In this document: positions 49,801 through 58,543 of the stretch, in pieces
How positions within the stretch are numbered: the stretch's first letter is position 1
How the letters are laid out: each line of letters starts with the position of its first letter
Assembly (NCBI GenBank): GCA_964247975.1
Contig: CAXTWH010000016.1
Span: 1-64,000, forward strand
Direction of reading: 5' to 3'
Length of the DNA stretch: 64,000 bases
Origin: KBS-96 sp964247975
Lineage (GTDB): Bacteria > Acidobacteriota > Terriglobia > Bryobacterales > Bryobacteraceae
Notes under the pieces: model-generated
Databases searched by the model: none
What the model saw: only the letters and a program-made list of their open reading frames with translations
Told to the model about the DNA's origin: nothing
Translations under genes and position numbers: made by a program

Positions 49801-51465
49801 ATGCCCGCCCCGGCGAATGAAGACAGAAATTCGCAATCTGTTCAGGTTGCCCGTTCCGCCGGAATCGTCTCGATTGCGATCTTTTCCAGCCGCATCAGTG
49901 GCCTATTGCGCGAGATGGTCATGGCGCAGCTATTCGGCGCAGGCTTTGCCTACGATGCTTATCTGCTCGGTTTTCGCATTCCCAACCTGACCCGCGATTT
50001 GTTTGCCGAAGGAGCTTTATCTTCCGCTTTCGTCCCCACCTTCACTGCTTATCTGGATAAGCAGAACCGAGCGGAAGCGATCAGGCTCCTCCATTTGGTC
50101 GCTACTTTAATTGTTGCGGTGGTCGGGAGTGTAGCCGTACTCGGCATGATTTTTGCTCCGCAGTTGGTGGCAACACTAGCTCCCGGCTTCAACCAAATTC
50201 CCGGCAAGTTCGCGTTAGCGGTTCACCTGGCCCGCATCATGTTTCCGTTTCTGCTGTTGATCGCTTTAGCCGCCCAGATTATGGGCGTTCTCAATGCTTG
50301 CAATCGCTTCGGGGTTCCCGCCACTGCTTCCACGCTGTTCAATCTTTCCTCAGTGGGCTTAGGACTGCTGATCGGGTTCCAACTAGGACCGCGCATCGGC
50401 ATTCTGCCCATTGAAGGCATGGCTTACGGCGTGGTGCTAGGCGGCATCGCGCAGGTGCTTTGGCAAGTGCCGAGCCTCCGCAAGCTTGGGTTCAATTACC
50501 GTTTGGCATTTGATTGGAATCATCCTGGCCTGCGGCAAATCTTCCGGCTGATGATTCCAGCCATTATCGGTAATGCGGCGGTCCAGGTGAACGTGATGGT
50601 GAACACCAACTTTGCTTCCCGCATTTCCGACCCTTGGCGTGGTCCTGACGGGCCGGTAAGCTGGTTGGCCTATGCGTTTCGCTTTATGCAGCTTCCCCTC
50701 GGCTTGTTCGGCGTATCATTTGCCGCAGCGATTCTGCCCAGCGTTTCCCGCAGCGTAGCAGCAGGCAACCTGGAAGAATGCCGCCAAACTGTGTCGCGGT
50801 CCCTGGCAAAGGTTCTGCTCCTAACCATTCCTTCCTCAGTTGGTTTAATTCTCTTGGGCCGTCCCATCATTGGCGCTGTTTATCAGGGCGGGCGCTTTGG
50901 AGCGTACGACACCGAGCAGACTGCTTTGGCACTGGCCTGTTACGCTGTCGGATTAGCTGGCTACGCCACCACCAAAATTCTCAACCCGGCATTTTATGCT
51001 CTGGCTGACACCCAAACGCCTATGTGGATCAGTTTATTCTCGGTGGCCGCGAACGCCGTGATTGCTGAAATCCTTTTGTCTCAGTTCCACATGGGCATTG
51101 CCGGATTAGCCTTGTCCACTTCTTTTGTTGCTTTGGGCGGCTGTCTACTGCTCTTTATGGTTTTGAAACACCGTCTCGGCGGCTTGGAAGTTTCTTACCT
51201 GCTTTCCCGGCTTGGAAGCATCTGCCTCGCTTGCCTGGTGATGGCTGTTCCCGTTTTCTTCGCTTCCTCGTTCCTGTCCAACTACTTAGAACACTCCAAG
51301 AAAGCCGACCTGATCACGCTGGCAGCCTTGGTTCCGTTCGGGATTCTTTGTTTTGGGATAGGCTCGTATCTCTTTCAAATCGAGGAGTTTAGCTCCTTGT
51401 TGGGTTCGTTTGTCCGTTCCGCGCGGAAACGGCTTCCGGCCCATGCTAGAATCCACATCAAATGA
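49801..51465 (+). CDS. murJ: Lipid II flippase MurJ
   Basis: 554 residues with about 14 membrane helices, MOP/MviN fold. Landmarks: SRISGLLREMVMAQLFGAGFAYDAYLLGFRIPNLTRDLFAEGALSSAFVPTF, the fold-defining GALSSAFVP, and FRFMQLPLGLFGVSFAAAILPSVSR with its conserved arginines. It moves lipid II across the inner membrane in peptidoglycan synthesis. It overlaps the zinc-ribbon gene by four bases (ATGA). Confidence 0.95.
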   Translation: MPAPANEDRNSQSVQVARSAGIVSIAIFSSRISGLLREMVMAQLFGAGFAYDAYLLGFRIPNLTRDLFAEGALSSAFVPTFTAYLDKQNRAEAIRLLHLVATLIVAVVGSVAVLGMIFAPQLVATLAPGFNQIPGKFALAVHLARIMFPFLLLIALAAQIMGVLNACNRFGVPATASTLFNLSSVGLGLLIGFQLGPRIGILPIEGMAYGVVLGGIAQVLWQVPSLRKLGFNYRLAFDWNHPGLRQIFRLMIPAIIGNAAVQVNVMVNTNFASRISDPWRGPDGPVSWLAYAFRFMQLPLGLFGVSFAAAILPSVSRSVAAGNLEECRQTVSRSLAKVLLLTIPSSVGLILLGRPIIGAVYQGGRFGAYDTEQTALALACYAVGLAGYATTKILNPAFYALADTQTPMWISLFSVAANAVIAEILLSQFHMGIAGLALSTSFVALGGCLLLFMVLKHRLGGLEVSYLLSRLGSICLACLVMAVPVFFASSFLSNYLEHSKKADLITLAALVPFGILCFGIGSYLFQIEEFSSLLGSFVRSARKRLPAHARIHIK

Positions 51466-52211
51466 CCGAAGAACTTGCGCTTGCCGTTCGGCTGCAGTCG
51501 CTGGACCGTAAGAACGCGAGTCTCGAACACGAGATCGCAAACTTCCCCAAACAGATTGCCGAGTTGGAAAAAACATTGGAAGCGCACAAGCGCCGCGCCG
51601 AAATGGGCCGCGCTGCGCTCACCGCAAACCAGAAAGATCGCAAAAAGCTCGAAGGCGACATTCAAATTCAACAGCAGAAAGCTTCCAAGCTGAAAGACCA
51701 GATGCAGGGCGCGAAAACAAACGAGCAGTATCGCGCTTTTCAGAATGAAATTTCCTACTGCGAAAACGAGATCCGCAAAAGCGAAGACCAGATTTTAGAC
51801 TTGATGGAAAAATCGGAACCGCTTGAAAGAAATGTGAAGCGCGCCGAACAGGAACTGAAACACGAGATTGAATCAGTAGAAAAAGAAAAGAATCGGATTC
51901 GCGACCAATCAGCCGCCACCAAGAAAACCTTAGCGGAAGTTCTGGAAGAACGTGCTTCCATCAAAAACCAGATGAGCCCGAAATTGTACGCCGATTATGA
52001 GCGCATCCGGCGCAAAACCAAAGGCACCGTTGTAGCTGAAATTGTGGATGGCCGCTGCGACGCTTGCATGATCACACAACGGCCGCAGTTCCTTCAGGAA
52101 CTGAAAACAGGCAACAACGTTATGTACTGCGAAAGCTGCGGGCGTATTCTGCTGTACAATCCGCCTGTCGCCTTTGAAAACAACATCGGGCCGGCAGCCA
52201 CAACAGCTTAG
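51462..52211 (+). CDS. Coiled-coil protein with C4 zinc ribbon (zf-RING_7 type)
   Basis: 249 residues. Residues 1-165 form a long antiparallel coiled coil (heptads rich in Glu/Lys/Gln). The C-terminus has CDAC and CESC zinc pairs (GRCDACMITQ, MYCESCGRI). Such proteins are widely conserved and uncharacterised or named CdsZ/zinc-ribbon; a role in binding translation or nucleic acid complexes is proposed for some relatives, but not shown here. The start is ATGA-overlapped with murJ. The stop overlaps the mtaB stop on the other strand. Confidence 0.9.
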   Translation: MTEELALAVRLQSLDRKNASLEHEIANFPKQIAELEKTLEAHKRRAEMGRAALTANQKDRKKLEGDIQIQQQKASKLKDQMQGAKTNEQYRAFQNEISYCENEIRKSEDQILDLMEKSEPLERNVKRAEQELKHEIESVEKEKNRIRDQSAATKKTLAEVLEERASIKNQMSPKLYADYERIRRKTKGTVVAEIVDGRCDACMITQRPQFLQELKTGNNVMYCESCGRILLYNPPVAFENNIGPAATTA

Positions 52212-53542
52212 TTTGACAGTACGCGGAACGGCTCCCATTCCCGCAAACCGTTCGGCAGAGCTTCGCCTATTTTGACGTTGATCAGCGAACCGCAATCCCG
52301 GCTGGCGCTTAATTCAATCGGAAGAAAATTGCTACTTAAGGCTTTAGTGCCTTGTAAAACCACAGCCGAAAGAGTGCGCCCTAGCATTTTGCGCCGAAAT
52401 TCGAGGTTCTTGACATCAGAGAGTTCGCGTAAGATTCGAGTCCGTTCGCGGCGCAGCGTTACCGGTACTGGCTGTTCCATCGCAGCGGCAGTTGTGCCGG
52501 GCCGCTCGGAATACGTGAACACATGCAGGTAAGTGAACGGGTGCTCCTCAATAAATCGCTTTGTTTCCGCAAATTCAGCTTCGGTTTCACCTGGAAAACC
52601 GGTCATCACATCAGCGCCGATAGCAGCATCAGGCATCAACTGATAGGCAAGCTCCAGCCGTGAAGCATAATGACGTGTCCGGTATTTACGAAACATGCGC
52701 TTCAACACCGCATCGGAGCCGGATTGCAGCGGAATATGAACATGCTGCGCTAGGCGCGATTCTCCGGCCATTAGTTCAAGCAGATCGGTGCTCCAATCCA
52801 TCGGCTCTACCGAACTGATGCGCAATCGTCGGACTGATGTCTGCTTCAGAATCTCGCGGATCAAATCTACAAACCGTAGATTAGTTTCGAGATCGCGCCC
52901 CCAACGACCCAGATTAATTCCGCTCAAAACCACTTCAGGGTAGCGCGGGGCAAGCTCATCAATCTGATCAAGCACGCTTTGCAGGCTCGCGCTACGGCTG
53001 CGGCCTCGCACGGAAGGAATAATGCAGAAGGAACACTTGTTGCTGCATCCATCCTGCACTTTCAAAGTAGGGCGGCTTCGATCACTATAAGCATCCAGTA
53101 CCGGAGCGGCGAGAAACTCTCGCGTGTTGGCAATGTCGCTGGCAAAAATCTGCCCGTGATACTCTTCCGCAGCATTGCGTTCCCGCAGCACAATATCGGG
53201 AATCAACGTTTTGTGTGAATTCCCCACTACCCAAGTGACACCGGGAATAGCAGCCAACTCTTCCGGCGCACGCTGCGCATAACAGCCGGTGACAACAATC
53301 TTGGCGGCAGGATTTTCGCGCTGTAGTTTGCGAACAGCATGACGCGCATCGCTGTCAGCCGTAGCCGTCACCGTGCAGGTATTCAGCACCACCAGATCCG
53401 CTTGATCGGCAGTGCGGACGGAAGCAAGCCCGTTCTGTTCGAAAGCCGTTTCCAGCCCGGCTCCATCGGCTTGGGAAGCGCGGCATCCGAAGCTTTGCAC
53501 AAATACGCGTTTAAATGGAGTTTCAGCCACTACAACCATCAT
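52208..53542 (-). CDS. mtaB: tRNA (t6A37) methylthiotransferase MtaB
   Basis: 444 residues, a radical SAM methylthiotransferase. The N-terminal UPF0004 domain has Cys20, Cys56 and Cys87 for one cluster, the radical SAM cluster has CSNKCSFC (Cys166, Cys170, Cys173), and the C-terminus is a TRAM-like domain. It converts t6A to ms2t6A at tRNA position 37. MtaB is distinguished from MiaB by its shorter length and TTTVQSFGC-like start (FVQSFGCRASQADG). A hairpin sits directly upstream of the start and could hide its ribosome binding site. Confidence 0.93.
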   Translation of the reverse strand: MMVVVAETPFKRVFVQSFGCRASQADGAGLETAFEQNGLASVRTADQADLVVLNTCTVTATADSDARHAVRKLQRENPAAKIVVTGCYAQRAPEELAAIPGVTWVVGNSHKTLIPDIVLRERNAAEEYHGQIFASDIANTREFLAAPVLDAYSDRSRPTLKVQDGCSNKCSFCIIPSVRGRSRSASLQSVLDQIDELAPRYPEVVLSGINLGRWGRDLETNLRFVDLIREILKQTSVRRLRISSVEPMDWSTDLLELMAGESRLAQHVHIPLQSGSDAVLKRMFRKYRTRHYASRLELAYQLMPDAAIGADVMTGFPGETEAEFAETKRFIEEHPFTYLHVFTYSERPGTTAAAMEQPVPVTLRRERTRILRELSDVKNLEFRRKMLGRTLSAVVLQGTKALSSNFLPIELSASRDCGSLINVKIGEALPNGLREWEPFRVLSN

Positions 53543-53547
53543 AAAGT

Positions 53548-53581
53548 GAAAACGCCCTTCCAGATCGCGAAGGGCGTTTTC
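53548..53581. terminator. Hairpin (terminator-like) between the small secreted protein gene and mtaB
   Basis: GAAAACGCCCTTC and GAAGGGCGTTTTC form a perfect 13-base stem with an 8-base loop. It ends 6 bases before the mtaB start. In the leftward direction it is a terminator with A/T flanks for the gene at 53593, but it also spans the mtaB leader. The only Shine-Dalgarno-like bases (GGAAGGG) before mtaB lie in the stem. Confidence 0.6.
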
Positions 53582-53592
53582 AGGGTAAGAAT

Positions 53593-53925
53593 TTAGCGTC
53601 CGCGCCAGGAGAAATCAAACGTTGCTCCAGGTGCATAGTAGCCGGGGGCGCGGTAGTCACCACGGTAATAATCGTTATGATAACGATCCCAACGCCGTTG
53701 TTCTTCTCTGCGCTCGTGTTCGCGCCACTCACGCTCTTCGCGGCGCTCATGCTCCCGCCACTCGCGCCGTTCGTGATTGTCATACCCATAGCGGCCATCT
53801 GAATGGTCATAGCCTTGCACATAGCCACCGTTCGGATAATAGTAGTTTTGCGCAGATGCCTTAGCTGGATGAAACACCGTTAAAGCAGCTAAAGCGAAGC
53901 CAAGAAGTCCGAGTTTCCTGAACAT
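53593..53925 (-). CDS. Small secreted Arg/Glu/Tyr-rich repeat protein
   Basis: 110 residues. A signal peptide (about 1-26, ending KASAQ) is followed by a Tyr/Gly-rich stretch, then two near-identical copies of EWREHERREE (about residues 55-75) and a Tyr-rich end (YYRGDYRAPGYYAPG). The repeats give strongly alternating charge and a helical centre. No catalytic motif is present. Small secreted proteins of this kind are often structural or adhesive, but that is guesswork. AAAGGAG lies 6 bases before the ATG, so the gene is well translated. Confidence 0.75.
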   Translation of the reverse strand: MFRKLGLLGFALAALTVFHPAKASAQNYYYPNGGYVQGYDHSDGRYGYDNHERREWREHERREEREWREHERREEQRRWDRYHNDYYRGDYRAPGYYAPGATFDFSWRGR

Positions 53926-54045
53926 AAGGAACTCCTTTCAGTACCCATGGAAAGCGGTTTTTTCGCTTCCTGGTCTTTTGATGTTCCTTATGCGCACGGT
54001 GTTCCGTGGGGAGCCATTAATTCCAATTCATTGAAATTTATTCAC

Positions 54046-55698
54046 TTACTGTTCGGTGATGGTGAGAACTTTGTTGATCGCCTGCGGCCCAAGCTTTTGC
54101 ACTATTCCACTGGGCCATTTCACTTCCACGGAATCAACTTTGGCGTCCTGCTTTAATCCGAACGTGAGCGCAAGCTGCGATTGTGAGCAGTAGCTGGAGC
54201 CGCTGCGCACCATCAACGTTTGATTGCCTGACGAGGAGTGTACAGTCACGAAAGCGCCTAATCCATCATGGTTCGATTTGGTTCCCACGGTTTTAATCGT
54301 GATCCAGTGATTCCGATTCCCGCCCTCGTTGCGAAGCAGATAAGCCGGCCCGTTATTAGTGGCAATCGCAACATCCAGATCGCCGTCCCCATCAAAATCG
54401 GCATACGCCGCGCCGCGAGCCACAATAGGACGTTCCAGATCAGGCCCGACCGTCTGGCTGACGTTGGTAAATCCGTTCTTGCCGATGTTGTGAAATAACA
54501 GCGCGGGCTGCTTGTATTGAATCTTCGGCTGAACCCGGCCAATTTCTTCATCGATATGCCCGTTCGCGCAGAAGATATCCGGCAAGCCGTCCAAATCGTA
54601 ATCGAAAAAGAATGCGCCGAACGTGAGACTCAGCAGCGAAGAGCGGCCTAATTCCGATCGCGGCGCTTCATCCACAAAAATACCGTTGCCCTCGTTATGG
54701 TAGAGCGCGAGCATTTGATTGGAAAAGTTGCCGACCAACAGCGCGGGATGCCCGGAGTGGTCGTAATCCATCGCATCCGCGCCCATCGACCCGCGCGCCA
54801 CGCCATCTTCGCCGAAAGCAACCCCCGCGCTCAACGCCACATCAGTAAACGTGCCGTTTTTATTGTTGCGATACAGTTTATTGGGCTGCGTGTCGTTAGC
54901 AACAAAGATGTCAGGCCAGCCATCGTTGTTGTAATCGAGAATGGTTAAGCCAAGCGATTTACTGGTGGGATCGTTGATGCCGGCGCGTGGGCTGACATCT
55001 TCAAATTTTCCGTTTCCGAGATTGTGATACAGCTTGCAAGCGGTTCCGGGGTAAGCTTCCGGCGTGCAATAGGATTTAGTGGAGCCGTCCAGCGAACACC
55101 ACAGATCACCTTTCTCAGTCCACTTCACATAATTCGCCACAAACAGATCGGGCCTGCCGTCGCGATCATAATCAAGCCACGCGGAACTGGTGCCGAACAC
55201 GGCATTGTTGATACCGGCTTGTTTTGTGACATCTCGAAATTTGCCATTGCCTTCGTTGTGAAACAAATGGTCGCCGTCGAGCGCCGTAATGTAAATGTCT
55301 GAACGTCCGTCGTTGTCATAATCCGCCACCGACGCGCCCATGCCGTACATCGCCACATCAAGTCCGCTGCCGGCGGTGACATCCGTAAACGTGCCGTTGC
55401 CATTATTGCGGTACAAGGCACATGGAGTTTTACGGCCATGCGGATTCCAGTCGCGGCCGTTCACAAAAAACAGATCCGGCTTGCCGTCGTTGTTAAAATC
55501 CAGCACGGCCAATCCCGGTCCCATTGTTTCCGGCAGGAATTTATGTCCGGCTTTTCCGGCATTGTGATGAAAACGAATGCCGGATTGCTGCGTCACATCC
55601 ACAAATCGAACGTCACCGGTTGCAGCAGGGTTGTTTGCGCTAATGATTGCCGTTCCGGCAAAAAGCAGTAAGCAGCCGATTGCAAATACTGATTTCAT
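54046..55698 (-). CDS. Secreted FG-GAP/VCBS repeat protein with UnbV/ASPIC domain
   Basis: 550 residues with a signal peptide (about 1-21). About six FG-GAP/VCBS repeats (LDFNNDGKPDLFFVNGRDW, DYDNDGRSDIYITALDG, LDYDRDGRPDLFVANYV and further) build a calcium-binding propeller with DxDxDG-type loops. The C-terminus is an ASPIC/UnbV domain (WITIKTVGTKSNHDGLGAFVTVHSS through VDSVEVKWPSGIVQKL). This is the CRTAC1-like layout. The start codon overlaps the stop of the multihaem gene (TAATG). Function unknown; the sequence suggests cell-surface or periplasmic binding. Confidence 0.9.
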   Translation of the reverse strand: MKSVFAIGCLLLFAGTAIISANNPAATGDVRFVDVTQQSGIRFHHNAGKAGHKFLPETMGPGLAVLDFNNDGKPDLFFVNGRDWNPHGRKTPCALYRNNGNGTFTDVTAGSGLDVAMYGMGASVADYDNDGRSDIYITALDGDHLFHNEGNGKFRDVTKQAGINNAVFGTSSAWLDYDRDGRPDLFVANYVKWTEKGDLWCSLDGSTKSYCTPEAYPGTACKLYHNLGNGKFEDVSPRAGINDPTSKSLGLTILDYNNDGWPDIFVANDTQPNKLYRNNKNGTFTDVALSAGVAFGEDGVARGSMGADAMDYDHSGHPALLVGNFSNQMLALYHNEGNGIFVDEAPRSELGRSSLLSLTFGAFFFDYDLDGLPDIFCANGHIDEEIGRVQPKIQYKQPALLFHNIGKNGFTNVSQTVGPDLERPIVARGAAYADFDGDGDLDVAIATNNGPAYLLRNEGGNRNHWITIKTVGTKSNHDGLGAFVTVHSSSGNQTLMVRSGSSYCSQSQLALTFGLKQDAKVDSVEVKWPSGIVQKLGPQAINKVLTITEQ

Positions 55699-58532
55699 TA
55701 AGACCCCGCCTCCCTGATACCCGGCGCAGGCGCGTGCTTCAAGCGAGTCACCGGCATCCCTTCTTTTTCCAACCCAAGCGGCACGCTCACGTGGTCGTGA
55801 ATAGCTTGGCGCGAGTTGTTCATTTCCGGGCTCATCGTAATCTGCCGATTAGCAAGCACCGTGGAAGATTCGTCGGCTTTGAACCGGCGGAACAGTGTCT
55901 CTTCCCTATCTGCTTCATCGCTGCGGCCCAGAGCGCGCAAGCACAGCATCAGGTTGTAATGGCACTGCAGGTCTTCCGAATCAATCGCCAGCACGCGATG
56001 AAGCGTTTCCACCGCCTGCTGGTAGTTGCGCTGGAGGAAGTAAATACGCGCCATTTGATTCAGCACCACGCGATCGCGCGGATACAGGGAAGCCGTATGT
56101 TCCAAGCTCTTCAACGCAGCCGGATAATCGCCGCGCGTTTTCTCGATCAGCGCTTTGAAGTAGTAATTGCGTCCGGCACCCGCGTTTAAAGCAATTGCTT
56201 TGTCTACATAGGGCTGTGCGCGGTCCACTTCTCCTTCTTGAATCAAAGCTCTCGCCACATTCAGATAACCATCAGAATAAGAACGGTCGCATTCGATTAC
56301 TTTTTGAAACGCATATTCAGAGCCTTTCAAATCGCCTTGCAGCAGCAACCCGATTCCATAATCATTCCAGCGGTCGCGATCTTCTTTGCTCGTGAGCGGA
56401 GTCCAGTTGGTTTTCCCCACCGAATCAGTCAGCGGCAGTTTTGCCGATGAGGCGGCAATTGTCACAATCGGCAGATCGGGAATACGTCCTTTGACGTTTC
56501 CCGAAACGTTGGCCGGAATGTTTTTCGCATCAAATGACCACTCACGGTTATCGTGATTGACATCCACTAGCGCCGGGTCCTGCCCGGGCTTCGGCTGGCC
56601 CGCATACGCATACTGCGTATAGAAGTAAGTGAATTTACGATAGTTTAACCTCGCCGTTAAAGTGATCGGCCCTTTGGCATCTTTCGGAATGTGAACGAGG
56701 TAATGCGCCACATCCGCCGCGCCGGGCGGAATCAAACGCACATAAAAGAGTCCGCGCGTTTGAAACGCGTTCCGCTTATTGATGGGGTTGCCATCGCCAT
56801 CCAACTGAACTGACTGATAGAAGTGAGCGCCCGGCTCCACCGGCCCTTTTCCTGGTTCAGCAGTTTTGCCGCTCCAGAATACTGGTTTTCCGGTTGCGTC
56901 AGTTCCTTCCAGCTCAACCCAGACTTCCTGGGCATCCACCGTACCACCCGGAAAGAAGTGGCCGATCTTCAACGTGCGCACCACCACATCCACGCGAACC
57001 GTGGAGCCGGGTTCAAACGCGCGTTCTCCGCGATTCAACGGAGCAGCCACATTATCTACCTTCCGCAAGAAAACCTGGCCTTGCTGATCGGACTCTTCAC
57101 CCACCGCAAAGGTAGAAGCAAGTTTCGGAGTATCCGACGCGCTGCGCCGCATTTCCAATGCCGAAGATTTTTCTACCGGGCTGGCGGCAAAAATATCAAC
57201 CCGCATAAAGCCGGAAGAAAGAAACGATTTCACGCGATCAAGCTGCGCCGTGTCTTCATTGGCCGTTGGCACCGCCGTATTAGCCGCCGCAAAATAATGC
57301 GCGTGAACCATGCCGCCTTTCGCGCTTGGGTCTTGCGATTTCACCATTGGCATGTGGCATTCCGGGCAACCCATCGGTTTAGCAGGATAGTAAAAAGAAC
57401 GCGCCCCCTGGCCGGACACGCCACTGGCCTGCCAGTTGTCATAATCGTTGAAACCGCGCACCCAACGGTAGTTATTTACCGGCACATCTAAATGCACTTT
57501 ATGGCAGGTGGAACAGTATTCCGAAGTTTTCATGAACGGCTTCAAAAACGTGCGGCGGTGCGGCTCCGGATTGGTGTAGGTGAGAAATTTTGTGAGCTTG
57601 CGGATCACCGGATTATCGCTGACAGCCATGTCGTGAATCGCGTTGTACTGCATGGTGTAATTCGCATTGCCGACGCTTCCGCCTACATGCGAAATGGCAT
57701 GGCAGGACAAACAACCTAAACCGGCCTGAGCTTCCGGCGTGTCGATCTGCTCGCGAATCGGAGTTTTCCAATTCCCGGAAAACAGCACCGCATGGTCATG
57801 GCAGCCCGCGCACCACTGGCTCGGTTTTGTGGAATGCTGCACATCCTGCATATACTCAATCGATTTCCGGTAAAACTGATTGTTGAAACTGGCTACGTGA
57901 TGAGCGGAGCTTTTCCACTGCTGATAAATTTCCTTGTGGCATTCCCCGCATTTCTCGCTCGCTAGAAAATAGTTGGAAGGAATATAATTCTTCACATTTG
58001 TGACCGTGGCGGAAGGCCAGAACGGGGAATGCGGACCGCCGCCTTCTTCTTCCATCGAGGTAGGCACGGGAAGCTCATTGGTAATCTGCGCGTTCGGATC
58101 GGGATGCGAATGCCGGTACCAGGCTGCAACAGCAGGAACAATCAATAATACGCCGAGCAGACTCGCGCTCCAACGGAAAAGCATTGCGGAACGCCCGTAG
58201 GCATACCAGACAAATGAACCCGATGCCAGCACGGAAACAACAATATGCGCGAGCAGAACAGGACGGTCAACCCTGAGATTTCCGTGCGCGATCAGATAAA
58301 TACCAATGACACCGCTTAACAGAAAAATACTGGCGGCAGCCGCGGATTTCCGGTCGCGCCGGAGAAAGCCAACCGCAAACGGCAGCAGCACGACGCCGAG
58401 AATCACGTGCAAAAGCACGTTGCCCATGTAGAACAAGCTGGCGGTTTTAAACGCCCAGATGTAGGCGGCATTTAAAACCAGAACAGCCGCAGCAACGGCC
58501 GGCAATTTCCAAACTTTACTGCGAGAAAACAT
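55698..58532 (-). CDS. Membrane-bound five-haem cytochrome c with C-terminal TPR domain
   Basis: 944 residues. Four or five N-terminal membrane helices (about 10-140) lead to a periplasmic cytochrome c554-like region with CXXCH motifs at 195-199, 241-245, 274-278, 340-344 and 389-393. A beta-rich part (about 440-740) follows, then about four tetratricopeptide repeats (755-930; LNVARALIQEGEVDRAQPYVDKAIALNAG). It is the middle gene of a tightly spaced three-gene set with two FG-GAP/UnbV proteins. Electron transfer at or across the envelope is likely from the haems, but the partner and direction are unknown. Confidence 0.88.
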   Translation of the reverse strand: MFSRSKVWKLPAVAAAVLVLNAAYIWAFKTASLFYMGNVLLHVILGVVLLPFAVGFLRRDRKSAAAASIFLLSGVIGIYLIAHGNLRVDRPVLLAHIVVSVLASGSFVWYAYGRSAMLFRWSASLLGVLLIVPAVAAWYRHSHPDPNAQITNELPVPTSMEEEGGGPHSPFWPSATVTNVKNYIPSNYFLASEKCGECHKEIYQQWKSSAHHVASFNNQFYRKSIEYMQDVQHSTKPSQWCAGCHDHAVLFSGNWKTPIREQIDTPEAQAGLGCLSCHAISHVGGSVGNANYTMQYNAIHDMAVSDNPVIRKLTKFLTYTNPEPHRRTFLKPFMKTSEYCSTCHKVHLDVPVNNYRWVRGFNDYDNWQASGVSGQGARSFYYPAKPMGCPECHMPMVKSQDPSAKGGMVHAHYFAAANTAVPTANEDTAQLDRVKSFLSSGFMRVDIFAASPVEKSSALEMRRSASDTPKLASTFAVGEESDQQGQVFLRKVDNVAAPLNRGERAFEPGSTVRVDVVVRTLKIGHFFPGGTVDAQEVWVELEGTDATGKPVFWSGKTAEPGKGPVEPGAHFYQSVQLDGDGNPINKRNAFQTRGLFYVRLIPPGAADVAHYLVHIPKDAKGPITLTARLNYRKFTYFYTQYAYAGQPKPGQDPALVDVNHDNREWSFDAKNIPANVSGNVKGRIPDLPIVTIAASSAKLPLTDSVGKTNWTPLTSKEDRDRWNDYGIGLLLQGDLKGSEYAFQKVIECDRSYSDGYLNVARALIQEGEVDRAQPYVDKAIALNAGAGRNYYFKALIEKTRGDYPAALKSLEHTASLYPRDRVVLNQMARIYFLQRNYQQAVETLHRVLAIDSEDLQCHYNLMLCLRALGRSDEADREETLFRRFKADESSTVLANRQITMSPEMNNSRQAIHDHVSVPLGLEKEGMPVTRLKHAPAPGIREAGS

Positions 58533-58543
58533 AGTTCAATCCT

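Noticed and set aside
53700..53780. Short tandem DNA repeats resembling a direct-repeat array
   Set aside because: The repeats are in frame and encode the EWREHERREE duplication; there are no spacers of equal length, so this is not a CRISPR array.
54000..54020. CACGG/CCGTG stem after the FG-GAP operon as a terminator
   Set aside because: The stem is only five bases and has no T tract on either side. A second bulged hairpin near 53948-53970 is likewise too weak to call.
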